Assembly: GCF_007829335.1 (NCBI RefSeq)
Contig: NZ_VIWO01000005.1
Span: forward strand, 186,001 to 250,000
DNA length: 64,000 bases
Source: Chitinophaga polysaccharea
GTDB lineage: Bacteria; Bacteroidota; Bacteroidia; Chitinophagales; Chitinophagaceae
Direction: 5' to 3'
A model generated the notes under the pieces. That model was not told where the DNA came from and made no database searches. It saw only the letters and a program-made list of their open reading frames with translations. Every line of letters begins with the position of its first letter. Position 1 is the stretch's first letter. The translations under genes were made by a program, and so were the position numbers. This document shows positions 52,425 to 61,399 of this stretch, piece after piece.

Positions 52425-54326
52425 TTAGAAGATAACCGCATAACCTATTTTAGCCTGTACCGGCACAATCAGTTCTGCACGGCCATTCTGGTTGCGGATG
52501 ATGGCATTCGCTTTGGTATCGTCCATCTTCACGTAATAAGATTTATCGCCGATCACATACATACCAGGGGCTACCTGCTCTATATTATCTGCCACGGCTA
52601 TACGCAGATACAGATCAGCCGCAGGTTGTGCAACCGTTATGGTGCGGTGGATACCCTGGTTTTCCGGCAATACGCTGATATCATCTGTTACCGCGGTACC
52701 ATACACCTGGTATTGGAAAGCAGGCTTACCTGTTTCGTCGAGTGTATAGCCAGTAGGGCGATAACCGGTACCCGTGGTATCATTGGTCCATGCCGCGTCT
52801 TTACCCGACAGCTTCTCAATGGCTAATGCCACCTGTGGGGTGAGCACCTGTACAGTACCCATGGGGCGGGAAGAGCCGTCGCCACGGTCGTGCCACATCG
52901 GGGTGGTGTTGAGGAATTCGCCACGCCATACCTGCACTGGCTGGCCATTGTCCATATCATAAGTGTAATGCACCTTAGCAGGACTTCCTACAGAAACAGC
53001 GTGTACCACGCGTTTGCCTGGTATATCCATGAAGCTGCGCAACACGGTGTTTTCGTTGGCGGTTACCAGGATGGGATCGGTAACATCATCTGCCGGTACG
53101 TTGGCATCGCTGATCACAAATTCGCGGAGGTCTGCTTCTTTCACCGCCAATGTCAGGGAAGCTTTAGCCCAGTCGGTGGTTTTGCCATACAGCACTTCCA
53201 CGGCGTGATGGCCGGGTTCCAGGCTCACATTTCCGCGACCATCCCAACCACGGGGAGTGATCACCGGCTTGTTGTCTATTTTCAGGGCGCCCGGACCACC
53301 GGAAGTATGGAGGTTGAATCCATAGTCTCCCGTTTTTTTCACTACCAGGGTAGCGGTATAGCGTACTACAAATTCATTGTCGGGTAGACCGTTGATATTG
53401 GAGGTCAGTTGCGCAGAAGTACCGGTAACTGCCGGCTTCAGCGTATTAAAATCCGGTTCTTTGTCGAAACGGCCTTTATATACACTGTACTTCACGTCCT
53501 GCAGCTCAGGGCGGGGCGCGTTATAGTTATTGACTATAATGTTTCTGAAGGCAACGGTGCCATGATCGCCCTGGATCCGAAGCGGGCCTTCCACTACTTC
53601 ATTATTTTGTACCGCACCGCGGGTGGGGCCCGACAGTACTACATTTTCATGAATGGTAACGCCATTGAGCACCAACTTCAGGATCACGGCATCGGCAATT
53701 TTATTACCGGCAGCGTCGAAGCGGGGTGCCTGGAAAGATATCTTCATGTGCTGCCATAAACCTGGCGCGCGGCTTACATTCTGGCGGGGAGCATGTCCAT
53801 CATATCCTTGCTGACCGGCAGGTTGGCTGTCGTTCCAGCGTTCATAAATACCTCCATTGTCGGAAGCGCGGGGAGCAGTGGTACCCCAGCTGTCGAGCAA
53901 CTGAATTTCATACCTGCCTTGTAAATAAATACCGGAGTTAGAACCTTTAGACATCAGGTAGTCCAGCTCCAGATCGAGATCACCATGTTGCCAGCTGCTG
54001 AAAAGATCCTGCCCGTGCGTGTTTTTCGCAGGCAGGTTCACCAGGATACCGGTTCCTTCCGTTGTTTGCAATACATTCTGTTGCTGCAGGTCTGCTTTAA
54101 CGCCACCGGCTATACGCCAGTTGGCTGCTGGTTGCTGAAAAGCAGATAAATCAGTTAATGGCAGTTTGTTCTGGGCCATCAACTGCTGACAGCTGCCAAT
54201 ACTTAACATCAATACCAAAGTTCTCCGGTCGTACACACGTAACTGTTTCAACTTTGGACGGAACTTGTTCCATCTAAGCATAGATCTGGATTTTTTTAAA
54301 GCGTTTACATTGTTTGCTAAATGCAT
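52425..54326 (-). CDS. Exported DUF1080 (3-keto-glycoside hydrolase-like) protein
   Basis: The long N-terminus (start at 54326; Met-16 at 54281 is an alternative) includes the export signal TLVLMLSIGSCQQLMAQ. The DUF1080 domain (~55-265) shows FSSWQHGDLDLELDYLMSKG, SNSGIYLQGRYEIQLLDSWG, GLWQHMKISFQAPRFD and VEGPLRIQGDHGTVAFRNII. A PA14-like beta domain follows (ARYTATLVVKK-type pattern: EFVVRYTATLVVKKTGDYGF) and then a beta-rich end. PF06439 proteins split 3-keto-glycosides or bind sugars. It forms an operon with the propeller-cytochrome gene. Confidence 0.83.
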   Translation of the reverse strand: MHLANNVNALKKSRSMLRWNKFRPKLKQLRVYDRRTLVLMLSIGSCQQLMAQNKLPLTDLSAFQQPAANWRIAGGVKADLQQQNVLQTTEGTGILVNLPAKNTHGQDLFSSWQHGDLDLELDYLMSKGSNSGIYLQGRYEIQLLDSWGTTAPRASDNGGIYERWNDSQPAGQQGYDGHAPRQNVSRAPGLWQHMKISFQAPRFDAAGNKIADAVILKLVLNGVTIHENVVLSGPTRGAVQNNEVVEGPLRIQGDHGTVAFRNIIVNNYNAPRPELQDVKYSVYKGRFDKEPDFNTLKPAVTGTSAQLTSNINGLPDNEFVVRYTATLVVKKTGDYGFNLHTSGGPGALKIDNKPVITPRGWDGRGNVSLEPGHHAVEVLYGKTTDWAKASLTLAVKEADLREFVISDANVPADDVTDPILVTANENTVLRSFMDIPGKRVVHAVSVGSPAKVHYTYDMDNGQPVQVWRGEFLNTTPMWHDRGDGSSRPMGTVQVLTPQVALAIEKLSGKDAAWTNDTTGTGYRPTGYTLDETGKPAFQYQVYGTAVTDDISVLPENQGIHRTITVAQPAADLYLRIAVADNIEQVAPGMYVIGDKSYYVKMDDTKANAIIRNQNGRAELIVPVQAKIGYAVIF

Positions 54327-54647
54327 TTAGCTTTCTGACTATTTGCATTAGTTTTTTATATGGGTATTTCTCAAAAATGATTTTAACGAAAATTTAAATT
54401 CAACTATTTGCTTGCTAAACTATAACGTGGAACACAGCTAAACCTGGAACGAGGCGCCAAAATAGAAATTAATTGCAAAAAAGTAGGTACCAGGGGCCCA
54501 AAAATTACACCAGCGGTAAAAAAGGAGTTACGAACACACAATGCCCGGCGCGAAAAGAAAACAGGTGGTTAATTCTTAAAATATTTTAAAAAGAAAAAGG
54601 GAAGTAAATAGGCTACTTCCCTCCTCCTGCACTATATTAAGCAATCA
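54327..54647. other. Intergenic, no feature recognised
   Basis: This AT-rich spacer lies between the start of the DUF1080 gene and the end of the HAD gene, both on the minus strand. It should carry the DUF1080 operon promoter, but I found no exact TTG-N19-TAnnTTTG match and no strong hairpin. Confidence 0.4.
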
Positions 54648-55268
54648 CTATAATTTCAAACCAAAGGCTTCCAGCTGCAGCCTGGTGCTATCATAATCCC
54701 GGTGGCAAATACCATTAATACCCAGGCCATTGGCAACATCCACAAACATGGACCGGTCTTCCAGGTATACTACTTCCGCCGGCCTCACCTGGGCAATGTC
54801 CAGTGCGATCTTATAAATATCGGCATCTGGTTTACGCAGGTGTATAAAGCAGGAAGAAATATAAAAATCCACGAAGCGGCTGATATTAAAATGATGAATG
54901 CGGTGTTCATTCAGCTCCCGTCCTTCATTATTCACAATGGCAATCTTCAGCTGGTACTTGGCTTTCAGCGCCGTCACCATTTCCAGCATATCAGGATAAG
55001 GAGCAGATTGCGCATACATGAAATCGCGAAACTGTTTGCGGGTGAAGCTCCGGTCTTCATAAAAAACGACCCGGTTCAGGTATTCATCCAGTGTAAGCTT
55101 TCCTTCTTCATAAGTATCAAAAGTAAGGTGATGCCGCTCTTCTGTTTCCAGGGCATCCAGTCCAAACGTTTGTATGGCCAGTTTACGGGCAGCCCTGTCC
55201 CATCCGTTCGTGAGCAATACGCCACCTATATCCAGGAAGAGGGTCGTAATCGGGGTAATCTTATCCAT
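54648..55268 (-). CDS. HAD-superfamily hydrolase
   Basis: Motif I is TLFLDIGGVLLTNGWDRAAR near residue 10, with the nucleophile Asp but Gly in place of the second acid, as in the DxGG branch. Motif II is KIAIVNNEGRELNEH near 107, and motifs III/IV are HLRKPDADIYKIALDIAQVR and VVYLEDRSMFVDVANGLGIN. The cap is small and helical. At 206 residues it fits subfamily IA phosphatases such as YihX. The substrate is unknown. It is divergent from the GNAT gene, sharing a 58-base control region. Confidence 0.87.
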   Translation of the reverse strand: MDKITPITTLFLDIGGVLLTNGWDRAARKLAIQTFGLDALETEERHHLTFDTYEEGKLTLDEYLNRVVFYEDRSFTRKQFRDFMYAQSAPYPDMLEMVTALKAKYQLKIAIVNNEGRELNEHRIHHFNISRFVDFYISSCFIHLRKPDADIYKIALDIAQVRPAEVVYLEDRSMFVDVANGLGINGICHRDYDSTRLQLEAFGLKL

Positions 55269-55326
55269 CTCAATAAAAATTTATGCAGCACTAAAAATAA
55301 GGTTATCCTTGCAATAAAAGTGCAAC

Positions 55327-55803
55327 ATGCAAATACGTACGGCCACATTGCAGGATACCGGTCAGCTAAAAAGTCTGTACCAGGGGACTATTATTCATAT
55401 CAACAGCCGGCATTACAACCCGGAGCAGGTCCGGGCCTGGGCGGCCAGGGGAGAAAGGATTACCTCCCTGGAAAATAAAATTAAACAACAATACTTTTAT
55501 GTAGCGGTGACCCCGGAAGATACCATTACCGGCTTTGCTTCTGTGGAAGCAGACGGGGAACTGGATATGATGTTTGTACATAAAGATTTCCAGGGTAAGG
55601 GAATTGCCACGCTGCTCATCCAGCGGATATTTGAAAAGGCCAGGGAACTGGGTTTGCTTTCCCTGACATCCTATGTTAGTATTACCGCTCGCCCGTTTTT
55701 TGAGAAGATGGGATTTAAAGTAGTGGAAACGAGGCAGGTAGATTTGGGAGAAGTATCATTAATTAACTACGAGATGATAAAATCACTGGAACCTGGACAA
55801 TAA
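55327..55803 (+). CDS. GNAT-family N-acetyltransferase
   Basis: The 158-residue protein holds the acetyl-CoA loop MMFVHKDFQGKGIATLLIQR (Q-x-x-G-I/K-G pattern) near 90-105. VAVTPEDTITGFASVEADGE is before it and SITARPFFEKMGFKVVETRQ after it. The pattern ARPFFEKMGF is typical of the YafP/ElaA-like branch. The substrate is unknown. A near-consensus TATCCTTG lies 16 bases before the ATG at 55304. Confidence 0.88.
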   Translation: MQIRTATLQDTGQLKSLYQGTIIHINSRHYNPEQVRAWAARGERITSLENKIKQQYFYVAVTPEDTITGFASVEADGELDMMFVHKDFQGKGIATLLIQRIFEKARELGLLSLTSYVSITARPFFEKMGFKVVETRQVDLGEVSLINYEMIKSLEPGQ

Positions 55804-55842
55804 AAAAACAGGCTATCTCCGCCGCGGACATAGCCTGTTTTT
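55804..55842. terminator. Bidirectional terminator after GNAT gene
   Basis: AAAAACAGGCTAT (55804-55816) pairs perfectly with ATAGCCTGTTTTT (55830-55842), directly after the GNAT stop and 5 bases before the end of the convergent DUF4251 gene. Confidence 0.8.
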
Positions 55843-55847
55843 GCGAT

Positions 55848-56363
55848 TTACTTTTTACTTTTCTTAGCTTTCATTTCCGTTACATAACCATTAAAATTCA
55901 TCGGCGATCTGTCGTAGCTGGTTACCTGCAGGGAGGCATATCCTTCGCTGGATACAGTTAAGTTCATGGCCTGCACCGATTTGTTGTCCTTCGGTTTAAT
56001 GGTCACATTCCAGCCATCTTTTTTGCCTGGTGTGATCTTATACTCAAACGACTTTGTTTTGAAGTCCAGCGGCGATTTGGTAGCACCATAATCGGCGGTA
56101 TAGGCGCGGCCAAAGAACGGGAGATAGCTGACTACCGAATCGGCCGTCACTGCCAGGTTATAGTCCGGTGTAATGTTCCTGGACCGGCCATTCATCGGGA
56201 GCGCTGTTTGCGCTACGAAAACATAACTCTGGGCGTCCATCCAGGATTTCACCTGTGCTATTTTTTCAGCTTTTTTCTGTGCTTTGGTTTCCTGTGCCCG
56301 GGCGGGTTGTAACAGGGCTAGGCTAAGGAATATCGTTGCGGTAAACAAAAGGTACCTTTTCAT
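55848..56363 (-). CDS. DUF4251 exported protein
   Basis: I start at the ATG at 56363 (MKRYLLFTATIFLSLALLQP), which gives a normal signal peptide; the frame opens 9 codons earlier. The mature part has SYVFVAQTALPMNGRSRNIT, DSVVSYLPFFGRAYTADYGA and YASLQVTSYDRSPMNFNG, the DUF4251 pattern of a beta-sandwich found throughout Bacteroidota. The function is not known. Stand-alone gene, convergent with the GNAT gene. Confidence 0.85.
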   Translation of the reverse strand: MKRYLLFTATIFLSLALLQPARAQETKAQKKAEKIAQVKSWMDAQSYVFVAQTALPMNGRSRNITPDYNLAVTADSVVSYLPFFGRAYTADYGATKSPLDFKTKSFEYKITPGKKDGWNVTIKPKDNKSVQAMNLTVSSEGYASLQVTSYDRSPMNFNGYVTEMKAKKSKK

Positions 56364-56467
56364 ATTATATGATTTTAATGTATTGAACAACGCTAATATC
56401 GTACCATAACAGCGGGCTCACAATTTTGTTCAACGCTTCCGAGGGTATGTTGTATTTTTAGGGGCTG

Positions 56468-58249
56468 ATGATTAAATCCGGAAACATGCCTAACCCTTAT
56501 ATTTCTCTACTGAAAACCGCCTGGAAATATGCCCGCCGGGAACGGAAGAAGTACCTGTTTATTTATGCGTTGTTTTTCATGGCCAATGTCATTTTTTCGT
56601 TGAATCCTGTGCTGTTTGGCTGGTTCGTAGGCAAGGTACAGCAAGACTCCCCTCACCTGCCCCGGTATGTGCTGCTGTTTGCCGGTGGCTACTTCGGGAT
56701 CAAATTCCTGGAATGGTGCTTCCATGGCCCTGCCAGGATCATGGAAAGACAGGTAGCCTTTAACCTGAGCCGCAACTTCCTCCAGGAAAGATACCACCAG
56801 GCCCTCCATTTGCCGGTAAAATGGCACCAGGACAACCATAGCGGATCGGTGATTAACCGTATCCGCAAAGCCTATGAGGCGCTGAAAGAATTTTTCGAAA
56901 GAGGGTTTATGTACCTGCATGCGCTTTGTAAGCTCCTGTTTTCGATGATGGCCATGTTGTACTTCTCTCCCCTGTATGGGGCCATTGGTATTGCCCTGGG
57001 GGTTACCTGTATATGGCTCGTACTGCGGTTCGACCGCCCCTTTATTAAAACGCTGAACGAGGTCAATGAACAGGAGCACCTGGTATCCGCTACCCTGTTT
57101 GACAGCCTTTCCAATATCATGACCGTGATTACCCTGCGACTGGAGAAAAGCATGGAAAACGGGCTGCTGGCCAAAGTACAGCGTATCTGGCCTCCGTTTA
57201 AGAAAAATACTGTGATCAATGAATGGAAATGGTTTGTAGCAGAAATGATGATCACGCTGATCTATTGCGTGATTGCTATCGGTTATTGCTTCCAGCACTG
57301 GGTGCCGGGAGAGGTATTCCAGGTAGCGGGACTGGTGATGCTGCTTGGCTATGTAAACCAGTTTACCAGCGTATTCCAGGACGTGGCCTGGCAATACACC
57401 GATATCGTGCAATACAACACCGCCGTAGAAACGGCGCGTAATATCAGCGACGCCTATACGTTGCAGCACCGGGCAGATACGGCGTCGGAGCTGCCGGCCA
57501 GCTGGCAGTCCATTACCCTGGAGAAACTGAGTTTTTCGCACCTGGCCGCCTATGATGAAGCGCATGCTCCGCAAAGCCTGCACGAACTGCATCTCCATAT
57601 AGAAAAAGGACACAAGATCGCCCTTATTGGAGAAAGCGGTAGCGGCAAAAGCACGCTGTTGGCTATTTTACGTGGATTATATGAGCCGGAGCAAAGCACC
57701 GTGCTACAAGTCGACGGAGAGCCGTTCCCGTTAGGCTCCCTGAATGAAAGTGTGACCCTGTTTCCGCAGGAGCCTGAAATATTTGAGAACACCATTGAAT
57801 ATAATGTCACGCTGGGCCTTCCCTTTTCCGAAGCCGAGGTGCTGGCGGTGTGCAACAGCGCTCATTTTATGGACGTAGTAGACATGCTGCCCCAGGGACT
57901 GGCTTCGGATATCCGGGAAAAAGGCGTGAACTTATCCGGTGGGCAAAAGCAGCGGCTGGCGTTGGCCCGGGGTATACTGGCGGCGCGCGACAGCCAGGTG
58001 ATCCTGCTGGATGAACCTACCAGTAGTGTAGATCCTAAAACAGAAGCGATGATTTATGAAAAGATGTTCCAGGCATTCCAGGATAAGGCCATCATTTCTG
58101 CCATGCACCGCCTGCACCTGCTTCCGCAGTTCGATTATATTTACGTGCTGCGTCGCGGACGGATTGTAGCGGAGGGTACTTTCGATACGCTGCGCCAGCA
58201 AAGCCCGATATTCCAGGAACTGTGGAAGCACCAGGATAACAAATCATAG
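56468..58249 (+). CDS. ABC transporter, fused permease and ATPase
   Basis: Six membrane helices in the N-terminal ~320 residues form the exporter-type permease. The ATPase follows with Walker A GESGSGKSTLLAIL near 393, Q-loop TLFPQEPEIFENT, signature NLSGGQKQRLALARGI near 490 and Walker B QVILLDEPTSSVD. This half-transporter should work as a homodimer, exporting lipid, peptide or drug. An ATG at 56486 (MPNPYISLLKTAWKYARRER) is an equally good start. The hairpin right after the stop suggests a single-gene unit. Confidence 0.9.
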   Translation: MIKSGNMPNPYISLLKTAWKYARRERKKYLFIYALFFMANVIFSLNPVLFGWFVGKVQQDSPHLPRYVLLFAGGYFGIKFLEWCFHGPARIMERQVAFNLSRNFLQERYHQALHLPVKWHQDNHSGSVINRIRKAYEALKEFFERGFMYLHALCKLLFSMMAMLYFSPLYGAIGIALGVTCIWLVLRFDRPFIKTLNEVNEQEHLVSATLFDSLSNIMTVITLRLEKSMENGLLAKVQRIWPPFKKNTVINEWKWFVAEMMITLIYCVIAIGYCFQHWVPGEVFQVAGLVMLLGYVNQFTSVFQDVAWQYTDIVQYNTAVETARNISDAYTLQHRADTASELPASWQSITLEKLSFSHLAAYDEAHAPQSLHELHLHIEKGHKIALIGESGSGKSTLLAILRGLYEPEQSTVLQVDGEPFPLGSLNESVTLFPQEPEIFENTIEYNVTLGLPFSEAEVLAVCNSAHFMDVVDMLPQGLASDIREKGVNLSGGQKQRLALARGILAARDSQVILLDEPTSSVDPKTEAMIYEKMFQAFQDKAIISAMHRLHLLPQFDYIYVLRRGRIVAEGTFDTLRQQSPIFQELWKHQDNKS

Positions 58250-58275
58250 CAACAGGCGCCTGTTAGCGCCTGTTG
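58250..58275 (+). terminator. Hairpin after ABC transporter gene
   Basis: CAACAGGCGC (58250-58259) pairs perfectly with GCGCCTGTTG (58266-58275), starting on the base after the stop codon. No T tract follows. Confidence 0.6.
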
Positions 58276-58386
58276 ATCGCTACACCGTATTATTATTTTT
58301 CATTATCTTTGGCACCTACCGATGCCATGTGCTTTCATCCTATGCAGCGTTCTCTCCCAGGAGCTATTACTATACTATGAAAGCCT

Positions 58387-59232
58387 ATGCAACCAATTTC
58401 GCTGAATGATTTGCGGCGTAAAGTGAAGATCAGCCAGGAGCCGGATGATATCATCACCGGTATTGGCTATAATCTTTCCTCGCTCACGCGGGACGAGCGT
58501 TCTGAACTGCTCTGCGATTTGCTGGAAAACCAGGAAATATTTTTTGAAGCGGCGGAACTCCTCATAGAAGAAGGCGGTGCAGATATCCATTATAAAAAAG
58601 AAGGGGTCATTCCTATTATATTTTGCGCCGTAGGCGCCAACAAACCTACTGCGGTATTGTATGCCATCAAAAAGGGGGCGCGCCTGGTGATCGACAACCC
58701 CGATTACCTCTTTGCCATCGCCTATATCTTCAAGCATCACCGGTTGGCCGCTATCACGGATATGCTGATGATCCTGATTGAACACAACATCCATTTTAAT
58801 TTTGTGTTGGCCAGCCTGGACACCCCGTTGCTGCTGGCTGTACGGCATAACAATAACCGGGAGGTGATTCAGTTCCTGTTGGGAGAAGAAGTAGATAAGT
58901 ATGTATATGATGAAGATGGGTTTACCGCCATACACTATGTACCCTTTGCCAAAGCCCCTCATCTGTATAAAGACATGATCACCTGTATGGCAGATATACA
59001 GGTAAAACCCAAATTTTCCACGAGTATGGAGCCCGTATTTGAGTGCGTGATCAAAGTGAGTGAGCACCATACTTTTGAGGAATTCATTTACGAGGCTCTC
59101 AATGCTTTCCTGGAAAACCGGCATCGGATGTACGATGATATCTTTGAGAAATATTACTACCGCCTGCACCTGATTGCAGAGCATATCTCCCATATCCGCT
59201 CGGGTACGGATGAATATCAGCCCGTAAATTAA
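58387..59232 (+). CDS. Ankyrin-like repeat protein of unknown function
   Basis: The 281-residue cytoplasmic protein is all-helical with ankyrin-type units: GADIHYKKEGVIPIIFCAVG near 65, LDTPLLLAVRHNNNREVIQF near 143 and VYDEDGFTAIHYVPFAKAPH near 178. Ankyrin repeats bind other proteins. The stop codon falls at the edge of a perfect palindrome that controls the next gene. No partner is obvious. Confidence 0.7.
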   Translation: MQPISLNDLRRKVKISQEPDDIITGIGYNLSSLTRDERSELLCDLLENQEIFFEAAELLIEEGGADIHYKKEGVIPIIFCAVGANKPTAVLYAIKKGARLVIDNPDYLFAIAYIFKHHRLAAITDMLMILIEHNIHFNFVLASLDTPLLLAVRHNNNREVIQFLLGEEVDKYVYDEDGFTAIHYVPFAKAPHLYKDMITCMADIQVKPKFSTSMEPVFECVIKVSEHHTFEEFIYEALNAFLENRHRMYDDIFEKYYYRLHLIAEHISHIRSGTDEYQPVN

Positions 59233-59263
59233 TTTGCAACATTGTTGCAAATACGTATTTTTG
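59232..59263 (+). promoter_or_regulatory. Promoter with overlapping palindromic operator for thioredoxin-reductase-like gene
   Basis: TTG (59234-59236), 19 bases and TATTTTTG (59256-59263) match the Bacteroidota promoter exactly, 23 bases before the ATG at 59287. The arms ATTTGCAAC (59232-59240) and GTTGCAAAT (59244-59252) form a perfect palindrome over the -33 box, as expected for a repressor operator. No regulator gene is adjacent. Confidence 0.7.
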
Positions 59264-59286
59264 CCGGGAACAAGATAATTAGCACC

Positions 59287-60189
59287 ATGCACACTTACGA
59301 CGTAATCATTATAGGAGGCAGCTATGCCGGCCTCGCAGCAGCTATGACACTGGGCCGTTCTCTCAGGCAGGTGCTGGTCATCGACAGCGGGGCGCCCTGC
59401 AATCGCCAGACACCGCACTCGCACAACTTCCTGACGCAGGATGGCGTAGCGCCGGCCACCATTGCCGCCATTGGCAAAGCGCAGGTAGCGCAGTATCCTA
59501 CCATACAATTTAAAACCGCGCTGGCTGTCCGCGGCGAACAAACAGGCGATACGTTTACGATCCATACCGCAGATGGGGAACATTTCCAGGCCAGGAAGCT
59601 ATTATTTGCCAGCGGCGTAAAAGATGAAATGCCCGATATAAAAGGATTTGCCGAATGCTGGGGTATTTCTGTACTGCACTGCCCTTACTGTCATGGCTAT
59701 GAAGTAAAAGATAAGCCCACCGGCATACTCGTCAATGGCGAGCAGGCCTCCGAATTCGGCCGTATGATCCACCATTGGACCAGCGACCTGACAATATTTA
59801 CCAACGGCCCCATCACCATACCGGCCGACCACGTAACACAACTACAGGCATTGCGTATAGGCATTAACGATAAACCGGTGAAAGCCATCGTGGCAGCCCG
59901 GGGCCATATTCAGCACCTGCTTTTTGAAGATGGCAGCACACAAGCCCTCCAGGCGTTGTATGCCCGGCCTGCCTATCAGCAGCACTGCCCTATTCCCGAG
60001 GCTATGGGATGCCAACTGTCGGAAACCGGCCATATTGTGGTCAATGCTTTCCAGGCTACTACCGTAGCGGGCATATTTGCTGCCGGCGATGCCACCACCA
60101 TGTTCAGGAGCGTATCTGCCGCTGTGGGCGCAGGCTCACTGGCCGGCGCTATGATTAACCGGGAGCTGATCATGGCCAAGGCTGTTTAA
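59287..60189 (+). CDS. Thioredoxin-reductase-like FAD/NAD(P) oxidoreductase
   Basis: I start at the ATG at 59287 because YDVIIIGGSYAGLAAAMTLG, the FAD-binding fold, begins there. The redox pair is in LHCPYCHGYEV near 130-140 (CPYC). The C-terminal FAD motif is VAGIFAAGDATTM near 265. At 300 residues it matches the TrxB-related family of Bacteroidota and gliotoxin-type oxidoreductases. The second nucleotide motif is weak (the GxGxxA line reads GILVNGEQASEFG), so NADPH use is uncertain. It may reduce a thiol or oxidise a small molecule. It has its own operator-covered promoter. Confidence 0.85.
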   Translation: MHTYDVIIIGGSYAGLAAAMTLGRSLRQVLVIDSGAPCNRQTPHSHNFLTQDGVAPATIAAIGKAQVAQYPTIQFKTALAVRGEQTGDTFTIHTADGEHFQARKLLFASGVKDEMPDIKGFAECWGISVLHCPYCHGYEVKDKPTGILVNGEQASEFGRMIHHWTSDLTIFTNGPITIPADHVTQLQALRIGINDKPVKAIVAARGHIQHLLFEDGSTQALQALYARPAYQQHCPIPEAMGCQLSETGHIVVNAFQATTVAGIFAAGDATTMFRSVSAAVGAGSLAGAMINRELIMAKAV

Positions 60190-60281
60190 AGGAAAAGATC
60201 TTTACCAGGGGGTTGTATATCTCAAAAGGTTTTTATATATTAGTCAATGTACTCTTATACCATCACCTAAAATAACCTTGA

Positions 60282-60590
60282 ATGTTCACAACCCTTGCTA
60301 TCTTAGCCGCCCTGTTTTTCGTAGCACATGTATACCTGCTGTTTACCTCCTTTGGGAAACGTGGTTTTCAGAAACAGAAATACCTGTGGTCACATGTCAC
60401 ACTATGGATTACCGGCGGCATTGCCTGCCTGATCGCCATTTTATTTGCAGGTAAGTCGGTATCCGGCGTCATCGATGTATTCGATACACCCGGTAAAGCT
60501 TCCCTCCTCATTGTTATCGCGCTGGTATTGTCGGCCGTAGCACATAGCATCGTAAAACTGCTGGTGCTGCCGAAATATCAACGGGCATAA
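60282..60590 (+). CDS. Small membrane protein of unknown function
   Basis: This 102-residue protein has three hydrophobic segments: TLAILAALFFVAHVYLLFTS, LWITGGIACLIAILFAG and LLIVIALVLSAVAHSIVKLL. A basic loop KRGFQKQKY lies after the first. I recognise no family. Its stop codon is part of palindrome C. Confidence 0.7.
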   Translation: MFTTLAILAALFFVAHVYLLFTSFGKRGFQKQKYLWSHVTLWITGGIACLIAILFAGKSVSGVIDVFDTPGKASLLIVIALVLSAVAHSIVKLLVLPKYQRA

Positions 60591-60699
60591 AGCATAAAGC
60601 GGAAAACAAAAAGCTATTGTAGCGGACGATTTTGGGGAATAATACTCGCTCTGATAATCTGCTACAATAGCTTTTTGCTTTCCGCTTTATGCTTTATGC
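60585..60699. repeat. Stop-codon palindrome, copy C
   Basis: Arms of 39 bases (60585-60623 and 60661-60699) differ at one position and contain AAAAAGCTATTGTAGC, almost the core of copy A. The TAA stop of the membrane-protein gene is inside the left arm, within GCATAAAGC. It is the longest of the three copies. Confidence 0.8.
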
Positions 60700-60931
60700 G
60701 CTCACACAAAATGTTAAAGCTGGAAATTTTTATTTCTCCATCAACAATATTCCCTATATTTATACCTGTTGATCCTGGTTTCTTACAACCGCCGGCGCCG
60801 ACCGGCTACCGCAAGACCTGCATTACTCCGCAGGAATCTTACAGATGATCACCATCCAAAGAACCTTTGCGCGTTGAAATCACTTTCATAAGTTATTATT
60901 TTATTAGCACGAAAAGAGAGACACATTTTTT
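60700..60931. other. Intergenic, upstream of CdiI-like gene
   Basis: No gene is recognised. It contains TATATTTA (60755-60762, one mismatch to TAnnTTTG) and the GC-rich GCCGGCGCCGACCGGC near 60795. Either could serve expression of the CdiI-like gene; neither is convincing. Confidence 0.35.
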
Positions 60932-61342
60932 ATGAATAAGAAAGATATCTGGAGATATAAATCTTTGGAGCAGTTGGAGAATAGAAGTTGGGGAACGGCT
61001 ACAGAAGCAGATTCGGGACTCATTCAAAAATGTCTTGCCTTAGTTAAAGTACCAGTAGTAAAATTATCAGCCAGCGAATTAAGGCTGTTAATCGGACAAT
61101 CATTCAATCCTACTTACCTGGTACCCCTGGCATTAGAGATATTACAGAACGACGTTTTAGTAACTGCCGGCATGTACCCCGGAGATCTGTTAAAGAATGT
61201 ACTGGACGTACCAGCCACGTTTTGGGAAGAACATCCCGATCTTCACAAAAACCTCATCGACATGATGCAGCGCAGAAGTGAAGAAATAGAAACGGAACTC
61301 GATTTACCCGAGTACTGGCGTAAAGCGAAAGCCGAAGCCTGA
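60932..61342 (+). CDS. CdiI-type immunity protein without a visible toxin partner
   Basis: The 136-residue protein reads WRYKSLEQLENRSWG, then LIQKCLALVKVPVVKLSASE, LRLLIGQSFNPTYLVPLALE, and YPGDLLKNVLDVPATFWEEH. This is the pattern of the contact-dependent inhibition immunity family CdiI_2, which binds and neutralises CDI/RHS toxin tips. No toxin gene is next to it: upstream is a small membrane protein and downstream a thioredoxin-like remnant. It may protect against toxins of siblings or be left over from a lost cassette. Confidence 0.75.
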   Translation: MNKKDIWRYKSLEQLENRSWGTATEADSGLIQKCLALVKVPVVKLSASELRLLIGQSFNPTYLVPLALEILQNDVLVTAGMYPGDLLKNVLDVPATFWEEHPDLHKNLIDMMQRRSEEIETELDLPEYWRKAKAEA

Positions 61343-61399
61343 TAAAAATAAGGCTGACCCAAAGGCAATGGCTTTACCTTTCAGCCCTCCGGAAAAAAC

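Noticed and set aside
56507-57613. 368-codon minus-strand open frame opposite the ABC transporter
   Set aside because: It is a mirror of the transporter permease region; all ABC motifs are on the plus strand and the mirror product has no domain.
58375-59583. 402-codon minus-strand open frame opposite the ankyrin-like gene
   Set aside because: It lies antisense to two genes with recognisable domains, has low-complexity Gln/Tyr/His-rich composition and no known motif.
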